Shown here: one piece after another, positions 10,871 through 24,899 of the stretch | Layout: each line of letters begins with the position of its first letter | Numbering within the stretch: position 1 is the stretch's first letter | DNA from: Tillus elongatus | Taxonomy: Eukaryota > Arthropoda > Insecta > Coleoptera > Cleridae | DNA length: 64,000 bases | Assembly (NCBI GenBank): GCA_964006375.1 | Contig: OZ023265.1 | Location: forward strand, 14,326,752-14,390,751 | Reading direction: 5' to 3' | Program-made: the position numbers and the translations under genes | Notes under the pieces: generated by a model | What the model was told of the DNA's origin: nothing | Seen by the model: the letters and a program-made list of their open reading frames with translations, nothing else | Database searches by the model: none

Positions 10871-12270
10871 TTCAGGAATACGAATATTTTTTGTGGTCAA
10901 GTTATCTACCCTAAATTTATTTCATAAGACTGTGTTTCTGAGGACAGTAGTATATCACAGCTTTGTCGAAGTTATAATTTAATTTGCAGCACCATTTTAA
11001 AGTTATTTCACAGACGCACGCATAATAAAAATTAACGCTAGCGGTCGATAGAAAAATGATCTAGTTTGCGTTCGGGCAAAGAAAATATGTAAGGCTAGAT
11101 ACATTGCCACCATATTTAAAAACGCTCTTATTAGAGCTCTAAAGTATCGTGAGATGTACGACAGTGTCGTCATCTCTGTGCGGATTTTTTTTTTAAAGAA
11201 AATTCTCCAATATTTTAAACTCTCTTACTAAAGTTGCTTGGCGGCTCTTATCTTTAAAACAGTAGATTCTTTACATACAAAAGTAAAATTCTACGTTTAG
11301 TAGTGATAGGGCAATGTTTTGGACTGATTATAGATTTTGCGAAAATCGAGAGATCTGGGGTGTCTCCTTTTAAAAAGATAAACGCGTCTCAATGTAGTAT
11401 TGTTAAAAATTTGGCAGGTGCTAATGACATTACAATCTGTGAAACCAAAGTGAGAAGCTTTATTTCTTGCTACAGATTATGATGTTATAACGATATCTAT
11501 GTTTACAATCACGTACCGAAACCGAAAACAAACAAATACCTCTGTTTCCCTTACACTTCACAAAACCTTGTAAAACACAAACCACCACTTTTATCTTTGC
11601 ATATCTTCTTTATCCTGTTTTCTTGAAAACCACACGCAGTGATCTCCTACTGTGCCTATCCTCACAGAGCGGTACAAGAAACCGACACTTCTTGTCCGCA
11701 GGTTCAGACTCAGTTAAAGTATCAATCCATCATAACCAACACAAGAATCTCCTTCTCTAATGAAATGACAAATCGCCTGTAGAATCGTTGAACATACCAT
11801 TTATTATACTCATAATGCGCTCATACCTGAGTTCCATCAGAAAAAATGACAAGGCATATTTTACGAATCACTGAGTATGACAGACATTCGTATTATAAAT
11901 AGTTCCTTTGTTTCATGCAAGATTTGGAAGAGTTAAGATGAATCATTTGTGTTTAAATTGTTTAAGATTTTAATAGAGGCAATTGTGATCTTTCTTGTAG
12001 TATTAAAATGAGACGGGCCCACACAGGTTGCAATGTTTTAAAAAAATATATGCGTAAGTTCTTGTAAAGAAGCAGCTGTCTTGCAGGTGACTGAAAGCAT
12101 ACAATGTTAGCTTACTTAGAGAAATTGGTCACATCATCATTATCATTATCAGCACAGCCTAAATGCGATGATACCTTGTCGTGCAACCATAAATAACTGT
12201 CTGCAGCTGTTCTTTTCATTCTAATATAGCTTCCATATTTCACCAACTGGGCTTTTTCCCTGCCGATCCA
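10870..12270. other. Unassigned AT-rich DNA
   Basis: Apart from a degraded end A-like fragment at about 11185-11215 (TTTAAAGAAAATTCTCCAA), I see no coding or repeat structure. Confidence 0.4.
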
Positions 12271-12276
12271 CCCTTT

Positions 12277-12785
<509 letters not shown>

Positions 12786-13146
12786 AATTTCCCGCCTTCC
12801 ATTGTCAATAATTTATACGAGATCTAGTATGTTGTTGCCGTGGTAACGGAATTGCGCAGGTCTGTTAGACGCTGTAACTGACATTTACCGTATGATATGA
12901 GATCGTTTATGTTATGTTTATTTGTTTGAGCCGACGAATTATTTGTGTCATTTGGGAAATTTTTATATACAAGTGCAAATTATTCCTTTATTAATGTTAG
13001 TGGGGGGATTAAACAGTGTTTGTTATGTTTTATCAATACATATAAAGGTCCGAAGTTTTACAAAAGGGCTGATATTACACAGGGTGACGCGTTTCTACGG
13101 TAAAGCTGAATATAATTATTATTATACAAGAGACGAGAAAAAATTG

Positions 13147-13560
13147 TATAAGTTAATTATAGGGTGTCTTGAGCTGCATCTTATAAAATTATTTTAACAA
13201 TCACCGGCTTGCCCACAAGTCGATCGTTGGTGATCCCTACAATTTTTTTTTCGAACAGCCTTATTTTATTGCATTTTTTATCGAAATGTGTTTGTAAGAA
13301 AAAAATCAAGACGCAGTAAGTGTGTTTTGGTAGCAAATTTTCATTAAATGCTTCAAATTTCAATAACTCATTTTGCTATTAACCTAAGATTTGTTGGTTA
13401 GAAAACCAACGTTTAAGGTATATTGTCGGAAAATTTTTGTACATTGTCAAACAATAAGTTATTTTGATAAAATATGGCACATTGTTTCTACTATATATTT
13501 TGCTTATAACCTTATCTCGTTTCTGTGCTTCTGTGTGCTCTGGAGAATGCATTAACAAGT
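13147..13560 (+). repeat. Composite repeat, body segment with internal end B-like module
   Basis: AGGGTGTCTTGAGCTGCATC, the inverted GACGCAGTAAGTGTGTTTTGG motif and TGCTTCAAATTTCAATA match the inverted copy at 37850-38200. It stops at the next (AT)n array. Confidence 0.65.
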
Positions 13561-13591
13561 CGTTATTTGTAGTGTAAAATTAAAATTATAT

Positions 13592-14068
<477 letters not shown>

Positions 14069-14086
14069 CTGTGGAGAAGCCAATTC

Positions 14087-14260
14087 GTTACAATACAGTT
14101 TTGAAACCTTATGCTCGTTTTAAAGTAAGCGTCATCAGAGATATCTTCAGGACTGAAATAAACTAGTTTATTCATCCCTCCGACGACGCTAGCGAAAGAT
14201 GGTCAGGTCTGAAAACTGTATTGTGACGAATTGGGTTCTCCAAATTGTGCTTATCAGTGC
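14087..14260. repeat. Inverted pair of hammerhead-like PLE end modules
   Basis: The arms beginning GGAGAAGCCAATTCG (14087) and ending CGAATTGGGTTCTCC (14240-14254) are inverted copies. Each holds a degraded hammerhead-like core: TCATCAG at 14133 (minus strand) and CCGACGACGCTAGCGAAAGA at 14180 (plus strand), the latter still followed by GATG-GTC-AGG. The downstream sequence resembles that after 43075, so both belong to one PLE-type terminal repeat family. Confidence 0.5.
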
Positions 14261-14372
14261 TCATCACAGGTTACAATCTTCACCCTTTTGATCTGCTCTT
14301 CTTTTTTTTTTCAAGTATGTGTCCCAAAATATGTACAACAAATTTAGCCTTCTTTCAGTTACCATCATCTCC

Positions 14373-15138
<766 letters not shown>

Positions 15139-15166
<28 letters not shown>

Positions 15167-16263
15167 AGAAATGGGCGAAGGGGAATATCAGGCTTATGGA
15201 CTTTCGGAAGACCGTATTTTCTAGGGATGCGAGATGATTTTTCGCGGGAGATTAGTTCTTTTTTGAGGTCAGAACTGAGTTGGGAGTTGTTGATGATAGT
15301 TTTGTTTTTATTTTCAAGATAAGTTGTAGGGTCGTTAGAGATTTGTTTGTAGTCTGTGCTGTTTAGTATATTGTCCATTTCTTGTATATAGTCTGTGTTC
15401 TAGAGTATGACTGTAGCGTTGTCTTTGTCTGCTGGTAGGATTATAAATTCTGTGTTTCAGTTTAGGTCTCTGATTGATTGTCGTTCGTGAGAAGAAAGGT
15501 TGGTAGGTGGAGGTTTGGCAGAATATAATACCCTGGCAATGTCCTGTCTCGTAATTTCAGCTTCGGCAGTCTGTAAGTGTGTTACATCATCTTTTGATTG
15601 AGAAATTATTTTTATATTGGGATAAATTTAGGGGTTGGTGCAAAATTAAAACCTTTGGATATAAATTTGATGGCGACGTCATTTATGTTGGAATTTGAAA
15701 GGTTGTGAACTACTGTAGTAGGATTAGCATTATATGCGTGTTGTTTGAAATTTTTGTTGCCTAGAATATGCTGTAATTTTCTTTTCTGAACGCCCGTCTT
15801 TTGTTGTGCTTTACTTTGTGAGAGTCTGTCTAGAGTGTCCCAAAATGTAGGGTGTATTTTGAATGTGTGTATTTTTATGTACGTGTCGTAAAGTAGTGTG
15901 TTGGTAGTGTAAGGGTGTCGCCTTGTCTTGTGAATTGAATTTCTAAGAAGACCAATGCCTGTTCGTTTTAAAATGTTGGAGATGGTATGTGATTTGGTGT
16001 GGTGTTTAAGTTTGAAAAGATTTTGGCACCATGTGATGATCACGCCAGGCTTTTAGAAAGGTGAGGCCATGAAGGAGGCGGGAATTGCGGATGAGAGGTT
16101 TGTTGAAAGTTTTGGTATAAGATAAAAGTTCTTTCCCGTAGAGTTGAATGAAATGTTCGGAAAGATTTCCGCGGTCTTTAGTGTGGGGCATACTTGGTTC
16201 TCGGGTTGAACCGCGTCTAGAATTTATTAAAACTCGACGTTTCGGCTCCTGTTTTGGAGCCAT
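15139..16263 (-). pseudogene. PLE polyprotein, N-terminal and early RT part
   Basis: The protein begins MAPKQEPKRRVL inside the terminal repeat (16263). Further on come NLSNSNINDVAIKF and KGFNFAPTPKF (about 15640), the conserved region preceding PLE reverse transcriptase. Then PRKYGLPKVHKPD (about 15200), the PLE RT motif before the palm, ends abruptly at the terminal repeat. The YADD region is gone. Three frames are needed to follow it, so there are at least two frameshifts. PLE RTs are related to telomerase RT and act in the nucleus at target DNA. Confidence 0.8.
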
Positions 16264-16670
16264 TTTGAATACGTAAAGGAAATATATAAGTACATGAACT
16301 CTAAGGCCTCAATCTGCCTACTCTTTAGTGCGGTGGACAAGGGTCGGTTGGGTTGTTGTAGATCGATTACGCGGCCTCAATCTGTCTACTTCCCAAATCT
16401 CGCCGGAGATCGTCTATAAGGACTCAGTGTGTTCAACCCCAAGCCTAAGAAAGATCTGGCAGTTCGTTGCAAGTCTTTTATTGTATGTACCCTTTCGTCT
16501 ACCTGCTTCGTTATCAGTGTAACTAGTCGGGTTACGGTCAATTAAGTCAGGAACTTTTGTCACGGTACTTAAGGGATTAAGAGGCTTGCAGGTATTTGTT
16601 GAATCAGGTAATGGGGAAATAAAATTTTTTATTGAATTTATTGTCTTTTTGTGTGTTTGTAATGAAGATA
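16156..16670 (-). repeat. PLE terminal repeat (pLTR), copy 2
   Basis: Direct repeat of 14662-15166. The minus-strand start codon context ATGGCTCC...GGAGCCGAAACGTC (16231-16263) makes a hairpin next to GAAACGTC, the position of the hammerhead in PLE ends. The core CTGANGA is degraded to roughly TTCAAAA. Confidence 0.85.
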
Positions 16671-16689
16671 TAATAGGTTTTCAAGTAAT

Positions 16690-17206
16690 CGGAAGACGAA
16701 GACCATCATGTCTCTCATTTAATCTATTTGGACGTTTTTGGATTTCAATGGCTTCGCGGATAATTCTGATTTTTAAGTTGTAAACGGGCGCTATTTTTTT
16801 GGCATTGTCCAATTAATTTTGTATCCTGTATGAATAGGATGCATGGACAGCGCCGACGAGGGGTTGGCTTTTCTAACTGCGAGGGTGTGTTCATATATTT
16901 TATTGTGGATGCGTCTATTTTTGTTTGTCCTACATAAGTTCGGAAACAGTCGGAACAAGGAATGACGTAAACTCCGTGGGATTCGTTTGGAATCGTATCC
17001 TTGGGAGTTTTTATCAGATTTGACAGTTTTTGCTCTGTTGTGAATATGGTTTTGATATTATGGGTTCTAAGAATTTGGCTGATTTTGTCGGTGACACCTT
17101 TAGTGATTAGTAAGAACGCGCTGCGTTGTTGTGTGGACTCTGTCTGTTTTTGTTGTGGTGTAATGGTCGGTTGTTGTGCGTGTATAATATTTCGTAGTAT
17201 GTGCAC
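16690..17206 (-). pseudogene. PLE GIY-YIG endonuclease region
   Basis: Reads KGVTDKISQILRTHNIKT, then IKTPKDTIPNE, then GVYVIPCSDCFRTYVGQTK, which is the GIY-YIG core (here GVY...YVG) of endonuclease-positive PLEs. After GQTK a frameshift leads into RRIHNKIYEHTLAVRKANP, holding the expected Arg, His and Glu. The endonuclease nicks target DNA for priming. It is the C-terminal part of the polyprotein; its upstream RT is missing because the next DNA is unrelated. Confidence 0.85.
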
Positions 17207-17220
17207 TTGCTGCGTCCAGG
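17203..17220 (+). repeat. Possible composite repeat end B relic
   Basis: GCACTTGCTGCGTCCAG is identical to end B of the composite repeat. It may be the far edge of the copy that the PLE entered at 14661. A coincidental coding match is the alternative. Confidence 0.4.
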
Positions 17221-17227
17221 CATATTT

Positions 17228-17771
17228 TAATTAAAAAGCTCGCGGACATGGCCATTAGGGGAGCGATTCTGTATTGGTTGAGGTCCTATCTTTTGCGGAG
17301 GCTTGTGAAGGTTCGCATCAGTGATGTGCTTTCTGGTGAGCGGGTGGCTTAGCCTTGGTGTCCCTCAGGGATAGATTTTGTCGCCTTTACTTTTTCTTGC
17401 ATACATAAATTATTTGACTCGCATCTTAAACAACTGTAACGTGATCTTGTATGCACACGATTCGTCTGTGGTGATTTCTGAACTAAATTTTGAGCATCTC
17501 CAAAATCGAGCATTGGAAGTGGTACGGTGAAAATTTGTTGGTTCCGCATGTTGAAAAGGCTACTGTGGTTCACTTCACTGGAAGGAGAGTAGCCCTCGAC
17601 AGCTTCAAACATAGGTTGAGTGTCAATGGTTTGAATCTTCTATTCTTTGTGTCGTTACTGGGAACCGTGGTAAGGGGTCACTTAACCTGGAGTCAGCAAG
17701 TAGATATTGTGTGTAAGAAGCTAATAGCTTACTTTTTTGCTTTGGGTCAATTGAGGCTTTTCTTGTTGTAA
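17228..17771 (+). pseudogene. Non-LTR reverse transcriptase fragment (family C)
   Basis: Frames joined by eye give AIRGAILYWLRSYL, then LGVPQG followed by a stop, ILSPLLFLAYI, and YAHDSSVVIS where YADD is expected (catalytic Asp changed to His). The ORF 17490-17771 continues with thumb-type sequence (HLTWSQQVDIVCKKL). At least one frameshift, one stop and the active-site change mark it as dead. Both ends are truncated; the 3' side runs into a composite repeat at 17803. Confidence 0.75.
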
Positions 17772-17802
17772 GAAAATTGCCTAATACATACGACTCGCTT
17801 GT

Positions 17803-18838
17803 TAGTGAATTTTCTTAGAAAAAATTCACTAATGAGATTACGACTTTTGAATTTTGAAAAAATTTCTTCAAATGAGCGCGATCTAGGACTCCTAGAACCC
17901 CTATCCTGGGTCAGTTTCATTTTTTATATGTTTAAATTAATGGTCCGATTTTAATTAAATTTGGTAAGTACCTCCTTTTGTAAGTGACCTAGGCTCAGTT
18001 CGTTATCGAGGAAAAGCGGCCCAGGGTTTTAGGAAAAATTTTATGTTTTCTTTTGGAACATTTTTATATCTCCGGAAATAACAAAGTTACGGCCATCATA
18101 TTTCGTACACGGATTTATGTCATGAAAATTAAACTATACATACAAATCTAGATCTGTAAGTTAAAAGACAAAAAAGTTATACACATTTTAAAGCATATAT
18201 TTGGGATTTTCTTCTTAAAACCTCAAAGTCGTGATTTGAAACGTTAAAGTTGGCAACATAGAGGCCGGTCACGAATACAGGTTACCTAGAAAAAATATAG
18301 CAAGAAGAGTGTTTTACAAACCCAACGTCATTGCCATTCATTTTACTAAAATATTTCCAGAAAATTCATGTCAAATAGACCTTTTCTCTGGTGCTTTGGG
18401 AGTAATTTTAGTTATAAAGTTGATCCTTTAGTGGTCTATAATTTTTAGCAGATTTCCGTAGAAAAAAAATTCGCTATCGAGGAGGGCGCCACTTTTAAAT
18501 TTTAAATAAATTTCTCACACCGATAACTCAAAAAATAATGGACCGATTTTAATAAAATTTAGCATGTGCCTTCCTTTTGTAAGTGGTTTAGACAAGTTCG
18601 TTAGTCAGGAAAATCTAACCAGGTTTACCGGCAAAATTTTGGGTTTTCTTTCGAAAAAAAATTTTATCTCAAAAAATAGAAAAGCTATGGTAACCAAATT
18701 TGATAAGTAAGTTTACGATATTAAAAGGAAACCATATACCAAAATTTTTGTTTCAATGTTAAAACAAACAAAAATATTTCGAGCCAGATCATTTCTATGA
18801 AAATTATCTACCATAACGCACTTGCTGCGTCCAGACTT
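17803..18838 (+). repeat. Composite repeat, full-length copy lacking the AT array
   Basis: End A at 17803 (TAGTGAATTTTCTTAG) and end B at about 18805-18838 (CTACCATAACGCACTTGCTG, CGTCCAGACTT). Where other copies have (AT)n this one has only TTTTTATATGTTTAAATTAA. A second end A-like fold-back and body start at about 18455-18540, so the unit contains a partial internal duplication. Confidence 0.8.
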
Positions 18839-18848
18839 TTTAAATTAG

Positions 18849-19532
18849 TACTCTCCCACAGCACACTTGTATAGGGATGTACTTCCGTGCTGGAACGGGT
18901 ATTTATAATTGAAAAAGAATTATTAGACAATTATTTAAAACTAGACCAGTGGTGTCCTGTCGACCATACTTTATAGATTACCACATCTTAACAGCTCCTT
19001 GTGTATACACCTACATCCATAAAGCTGTAATTTTTGTGAGGTTTTATCCTGCACTGTTTAATCCAAACTCTAAATCGTTTCATTATCAGATAAGAGATAG
19101 ATATGCCGTTAAAACTGATAGGCATCGATCGGAGCACTCGTTATACTATGCCGTCACAAATCTGTATCACCACCTGCCCTGTACTTTGAAACAAATAAAC
19201 GGGCCGCATCGGTTGAGAAAACAGGTGAAGTACTTCTGACTGATAATTGTTTTTATTCGGTCACGGAATACCTGCTCCTTAAAACGAGAATTTTGTAAAT
19301 ATGAATAAATATTTATGGATGCCTGTGCATTGATCTGAATTTTTAGTCTTTTGTTGTTTTTTGTATCGTTGTTTTTATTTACAAGTTTATATGTAGTTTT
19401 TGTATATAATTTGTGTATTTTAAGGCTTTATTGCCGTCTTTTTGTATGTAGTTCTTGATAAACACATCTGTTGTATACTGATAGCTAAAGTGTAATAAAG
19501 ATTTATCTATCTATGGATCTATCTATCTGCTA
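18849..19532 (+). mobile_element. Probable non-LTR retrotransposon 3' end
   Basis: The frame 18949-19239 ends in YHHLPCTLKQINGPHRLRK, resembling the C-terminal 'LP...lkqi...fkk' tail of insect non-LTR ORF2 proteins. A UTR with AATAAAG and a TCTATCTATC-type tail (19503-19530) follows, as in several insect non-LTR families. No RT core is present. Moderate-to-low confidence. Confidence 0.4.
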
Positions 19533-19775
19533 TCTATACACAAGGGCGTAGATAATGTAGGGGTTATGGGGTAATTACCCCCCCCCTAAGACCGAGGGAG
19601 AAAAATTACTCGGTCTGGATTTTTTTTTAATGAGAAAATCTCGTTTTAAGCAAAACTCTTGAAATTTTTTTGTGAATATGCTTCTTGGACCTGCATTTTC
19701 GCAAATTTTTTTAAACTTTTAAAAGGAAATATGCTGAGAAATGATTTCGTTGTCTTTTAGATCTGCTAAAAGAAA

Positions 19776-20536
19776 GCAGTATGAGCGCAAATAGATGCTT
19801 CACGAGATTGTATGAAGAAATTGACAAACTGCGTAATGAGTTAAATATTTCCATAAGGTTTCCTCATATAAACACTATAGACAGAGACGTCTTACTAAGG
19901 TTTCAACCATACTAACGTTCAAAGGGAAACCCCCCAGAGATATTATGACATTGGCATTTTCGTTTCCCTATTAAAGAACATCATGGAAGATATCAAGTTT
20001 CGCTTTAGTACTAAAAATGTTTTGCCTAAAAATTAATATATCATTCCTGCAGTTATAATAGAAAAAATGACGGCAACGTTTCATCTTCAGAAGCAAATGT
20101 ATCAAAATATTTGCTGGAATAGGAAAATAATAATAAGAGTCCAGATTTTTTACGAGTAACGTTGGATTCGGATTTAGGTAAAGCTGAATTTTTGTGTTAG
20201 AAAATAGAACAACAGGTCTCCAGGTGCTTGTTGAAGTTGTTGAAACTTTCAAATTATCCGATAAAGAAATATTTCGTGACATAGGTACATCTCGCACTGA
20301 GATTTTTTGCAGGTTTGCCTGCAAGTGTGGAATCTGCAGAAAAGTATTTTTTCACGTTAAGAACGTTTAAAATTTGGTTCAGCTTAACAATAGGACAAGA
20401 GAGGTTAGATGGACTAACCTTCATGCATGAGGATCAGAGTATTCCCACAAATGACGAAAAGGTTTTGGAGCGATTTGTGAAACAAAACAAAAAAGAGAAC
20501 CCCTGCATTATTCCGATTTCGAGTTTGATTTTTTAA
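19776..20536 (+). pseudogene. hAT transposase, C-terminal half
   Basis: The last segment (from about 20304) reads SVESAEKYFFTLRTFKIWF and then GQERLDGLTFMHED, the hAT C-terminal dimerisation domain. Upstream, in several frames, are RCFTRLYEEIDKLRNELN and pieces consistent with the region before it in insect hAT proteins related to ZMYM1-type sequences. Several frameshifts and stops; the BED finger and catalytic N-terminal parts are absent. Confidence 0.8.
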
Positions 20537-20543
20537 TTGTTAT

Positions 20544-20992
<449 letters not shown>

Positions 20993-21169
20993 TTGTTATC
21001 CAATATGGAAAATATTTAATTTTGTTTTTTATTAATATTTTGCAATTTTTTGTTAAATTATTTTAATTCAATACATTGTTAAGCCCTTGTATTTGTAATT
21101 TTGTTTACCTTTGTATTTTTGGAATACCCTCCCCAAGAAAAAGACCTATATACGCCTTTGTCTATACGT

Positions 21170-22405
21170 TGATATTAGTACCACCGCGCTAGTAAACCAG
21201 ACGTGCATGCAATACAGGGATAAAATATTAGAAATAATCGCAAGGTTAAATGAAAAGTGAAGTAATATGTTTGAATAAGAAACGAAAAGATATTTTTAGA
21301 TTACCACCACCACCTGTTTCTTCCTAACAAGTTTTGACTCTTATTTCCACGAGAGTTATATAAATTGGGCGGTTTATTTTGACTCCTCCAGTACCACCAC
21401 AGACCATGAACCAGTCTTATTAAAGTTTATGTCGTCCCACAATATGACCATGTATAGAAATATTTCTTGTCTCCAAATCGATTCCCAAATACAATTATTT
21501 TTAATTAACACAGTTCTTATTAATTAGTTTCCATGTTGTAGAATTCTAATTTCAACAGAGCCTAGACGTTTTATGTACCTACTAAATAACGTACTTTATT
21601 ACTGTTATAACACTTACGTGGGGGATTAATCAAGGTAGAAAAATTTATCACCGTTGCTAAGAATTCAGTCATTAAATTGAAATTAGAAAATAGAAGAACA
21701 CGTTCCACATTATTTCTACATTACTGGGGTTGGTCGTAAACTATTTAAGCACGTTTTGGTGCTGAGAGATGAAGAATCGTAATAAGCCACAAGCGACACA
21801 GGAAGAGAATGGGGGTTACTAAAAAATTGGAGGTGTTATTAACTTTCGTTTTTATTTCTCTGTAGTAAATTACTTGTTCTATCTATTTCATTTATATCTG
21901 TCCGACAACAAAGGGTTAATTTTGAATTATATCTTGGTATGTTCTATCTACATTGCTCTAAGGCATTTATTAAGAACTACTATTGGGACAATATGCCGAT
22001 GGTTAGATTCGAGTATCACATCTCATGAAATATTCTGCTAAAATTCCGTTCGTAAAAAGAGCTTTAAGATTTTTTTGAGAAACAAATAACAAATAGTCCT
22101 TTTGTTTATTTACTTTTAATAACCACTTCCTCATATGTTACATATTTTTGTACCAGAAACTAAAAAGCGGGAGAAGTTAATTTAAATTTAAACAGGCTGG
22201 TGTATTGACAATAGATAATACTTACGCTTTGGACGGATAATATTACTATATACTATTTTTTAGCGATATTTTCGGACCACCATATCGACAGAAATAATTG
22301 ATACATTTATTAGTAGTAATTTTTGAGGTGTACGCGTATCTTTTAAGTGAAGTTTCGTAGAAAACGTTCTCTAATGACGTCATCATGATTTTTCCAAATA
22401 TAAAA
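21170..22405. other. Unassigned AT-rich DNA
   Basis: A degraded end A-like motif (about 22348-22375) borders the next transposon. Nothing else is recognisable. Confidence 0.4.
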
Positions 22406-22410
22406 AATTC

Positions 22411-24818
22411 TTTAGAGATAGGGAGACGGTTAAATTAGCAATGTTTTGTAGAATTTCATACTCGTTTCAAATATGGCTCGTATTTTGCACTGCCTCTTTT
22501 CGTTTTCGAGTTATTTTGAAAAAACCAAAGTTTGTCGATTTCTTTTTTCTTCAATTACTAAGTAGGCGTTGATCTGACATGTCTAAGACTTGCACATCAT
22601 CAGGACACTTTTTATAGAGTAATCTTTTTGTGCTATTCCCCACTTTAGATTGTCATTTGTTTTTGAGCTACCGGTATCAACGTTTGTTTCTATTATGGCA
22701 GCCATATTGGATTTTTTGCTCATGTAATATTCTATGAAAAGAGCTTTCCAATGCTCAACATGCTTGAGAAATCTTGTAATTGCACTGACAATTTTGAGAA
22801 AAACCGTTTTAAGGATAGTAGGTTATGAAATCTAATACCAGAAAACAAATGACAAAAAAAGGTGTTCAAAAAGCAATAGGCCATGGAGTCTAACAATAAT
22901 TTTCCGTAATGATTCACGATGAAAAAAATAGGAACTTTGAGCACATCAATGAATCGGCCCATTATTACAAATGATATTTTACATTACAACATTATCCTAA
23001 AAAAATTGTTATAATTTAATTAAATAGTTGTGAGATGTATTTAACACGTTGCTTAAAATTTTGTACTAAATAGTTTGTTTCCTGTTTATTTTAAATATTA
23101 TTTAATAATATGTTCAGTAATGAAGAATATTTTGACATGTTGGAATGTTATATTCGTTGTGACCAAAATACTGACGCAGCTGGAAATTCATATCAAAACA
23201 ACTACCCAGAAAGACGACAACAAAACACCAAAATATTTCGCAGGATAGTGACCATTCTATTGAAGGACGGTAGCTTCCACGTAAAGAAACTAGCAATGCC
23301 TAGAAATGAAGAAAGAGATAATGCCGTCATACAGGTTTCAAACGAAAACCCTCCGCAATATGTTTGCTTTTATGGTGAACAAATTGACGTTCCAAAAAGT
23401 ACGGTACACCGTGTATTAAAACAAATTCATTACCATCCATATAAACCTACAATCGTACAAGGCTTGAATATTGACGATTACTCTAGGCGACTTCAATTCT
23501 AAAGATGGTATCAAGGACAATGTCAGCAAGACGAAAATTTTCATTTGAAAATAATTTGGACTGATGAATCCAGATTTACAAATTGTGGTGTGTACAATCG
23601 CCATAATAGGCATTATTGGGCAAAGGAAGAAAGACGAGTGCAAGACAGATTTGGTATTAATGTTTGGTGCGGCTTATTAGGTAAAAAACTGTTCTTTTTA
23701 TTTGTAGATTAGACAGCTAATTTAAAAAAAATTCAGGCAACTTCATTGTTGATCCGTTCTTTTTGGAAAATAATGTAACTGAGGAAAGGTATTTTAATCT
23801 ATTTAAAATGATATCTTACCAACAATTAGAATGGTTCATGATAATTTAGACGAGATTTGGTACCAACAAGATTTTTATTTTTGGGGTACTCTGAAGAATG
23901 ATGTGTATGAATTCGATCTACCACAAAATATCAATGAATTAGAAACTGAATCACGGAAGCTATAAATCATATTAACCAAAACACCCTCACCAAAGTTTGT
24001 AGGCATGTTTCAAAAATGTTTATAAAGTGCATTGAACAAAACAGTAGCCATATTGAACAATTTTCTATTTAGTGTATTTTTAAGTTTCTATTTTATTATT
24101 TGTTGAGTTCCGTTTCTAATTGTGATGTTTTGTGGAGTTTAAGTTTCTATTTGTTATTGCCGGGTTTCTGTATTAAACTGTTTAACATAATATTACCTAG
24201 CATTATTACCTAATTAAGTATTGTAAATTAAATCACAAAATGTTTTATCGTGAATCATTACGGAAAATTATGTTAAAAGTAGAAGTCTATTGTTAGACTC
24301 CATGGCCTACTGCTTTTTGAAAACTTTTTTTTGTCATTTGTTTTCTGGTATTGGATTTCATAACCTACTATCCTCAAAACAGTTTTTCTCAAAATTGTCA
24401 GTGCAATTACAAGATTTCTCAAGCATGTTGTACATCCTTGGAAAGCTATTTTCACAGACTATCACATGAGAAAAAAATCCAATTGGCTGCAATAATAAAA
24501 ACAAACGGTGATGCCTGTAGCTCAAAAACAAATGACAATCCAAAGTTGAGAATAGCACAAAAAGATTACTCTGTAAAAAGTGTCTTGATAATGTGCAAGT
24601 CTTAGACATGTCAGATCAACGCCTACTTAGATATTGAAGAAAAAAGAAATCGACAAATTTTGTTTTTTTCAAAATAACTCGAAAACGAAAAGAGGCAGTG
24701 AAAAATACGAGCCATATTTGTAACGAGCACGAAATTCTACAAAACATGGCTAATTTAACCGTCTCCCTATCTCTAATATTAACGGAGATATCAATGCATT
24801 CCCATCAAGTTTGGGACA

Positions 24819-24821
<3 letters not shown>
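22411..24821 (+). mobile_element. Mariner-type transposon with TIRs over 500 bp
   Basis: Inverted arms 22411-22925 and 24243-24780 match over their whole length with small indels (for example GAGATAGGGAGACGG at one outer side and its complement at 24761-24775; TGATTCACGAT at the inner side). The right end runs about 40 bp further and stops at CACAC next to TA and an (AT)n array; the left tip is missing. A transposase lies between the arms on the plus strand. TIRs this long are unusual for the superfamily, where 20-200 bp is typical. Confidence 0.85.
23110..24072 (+). pseudogene. IS630-Tc1/mariner-type transposase, internally deleted
   Basis: The N-terminus (MFSNEEYFDMLECY) with ARG-rich YPERRQQNTKIFRR is the helix-turn-helix domain typical of insect DUF4817-type transposase relatives. 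KSTVHRVLKQ, then HPYKPTIVQGLN precede the catalytic core. The first catalytic Asp is in WTDESRF (about 23565). IWYQQD (about 23860) then joins directly to FYFWGTLKN, so roughly 40 codons holding the segment between the second and third Asp are deleted. A stop follows RRLQF at 23500, and a frameshift precedes the C-terminal INHINQNTL. Stop TAG at 24070. Confidence 0.85.

Positions 24822-24897
<76 letters not shown>
24822..24897. repeat. (AT)n microsatellite
   Basis: AT array that starts at the TA next to the right tip of the 22.4-24.8 kb transposon. Confidence 0.95.
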
Positions 24898-24898
<1 letters not shown>

Positions 24899-24899
24899 T

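Noticed and set aside
16328..16783. Plus-strand ORFs in the PLE terminal repeat
   Set aside because: They are antisense to the PLE and differ between the two repeat copies.
23416..23643. Minus-strand ORFs over the 23-kb transposase and its TIRs
   Set aside because: They are shadows of the plus-strand transposase and of inverted ends.
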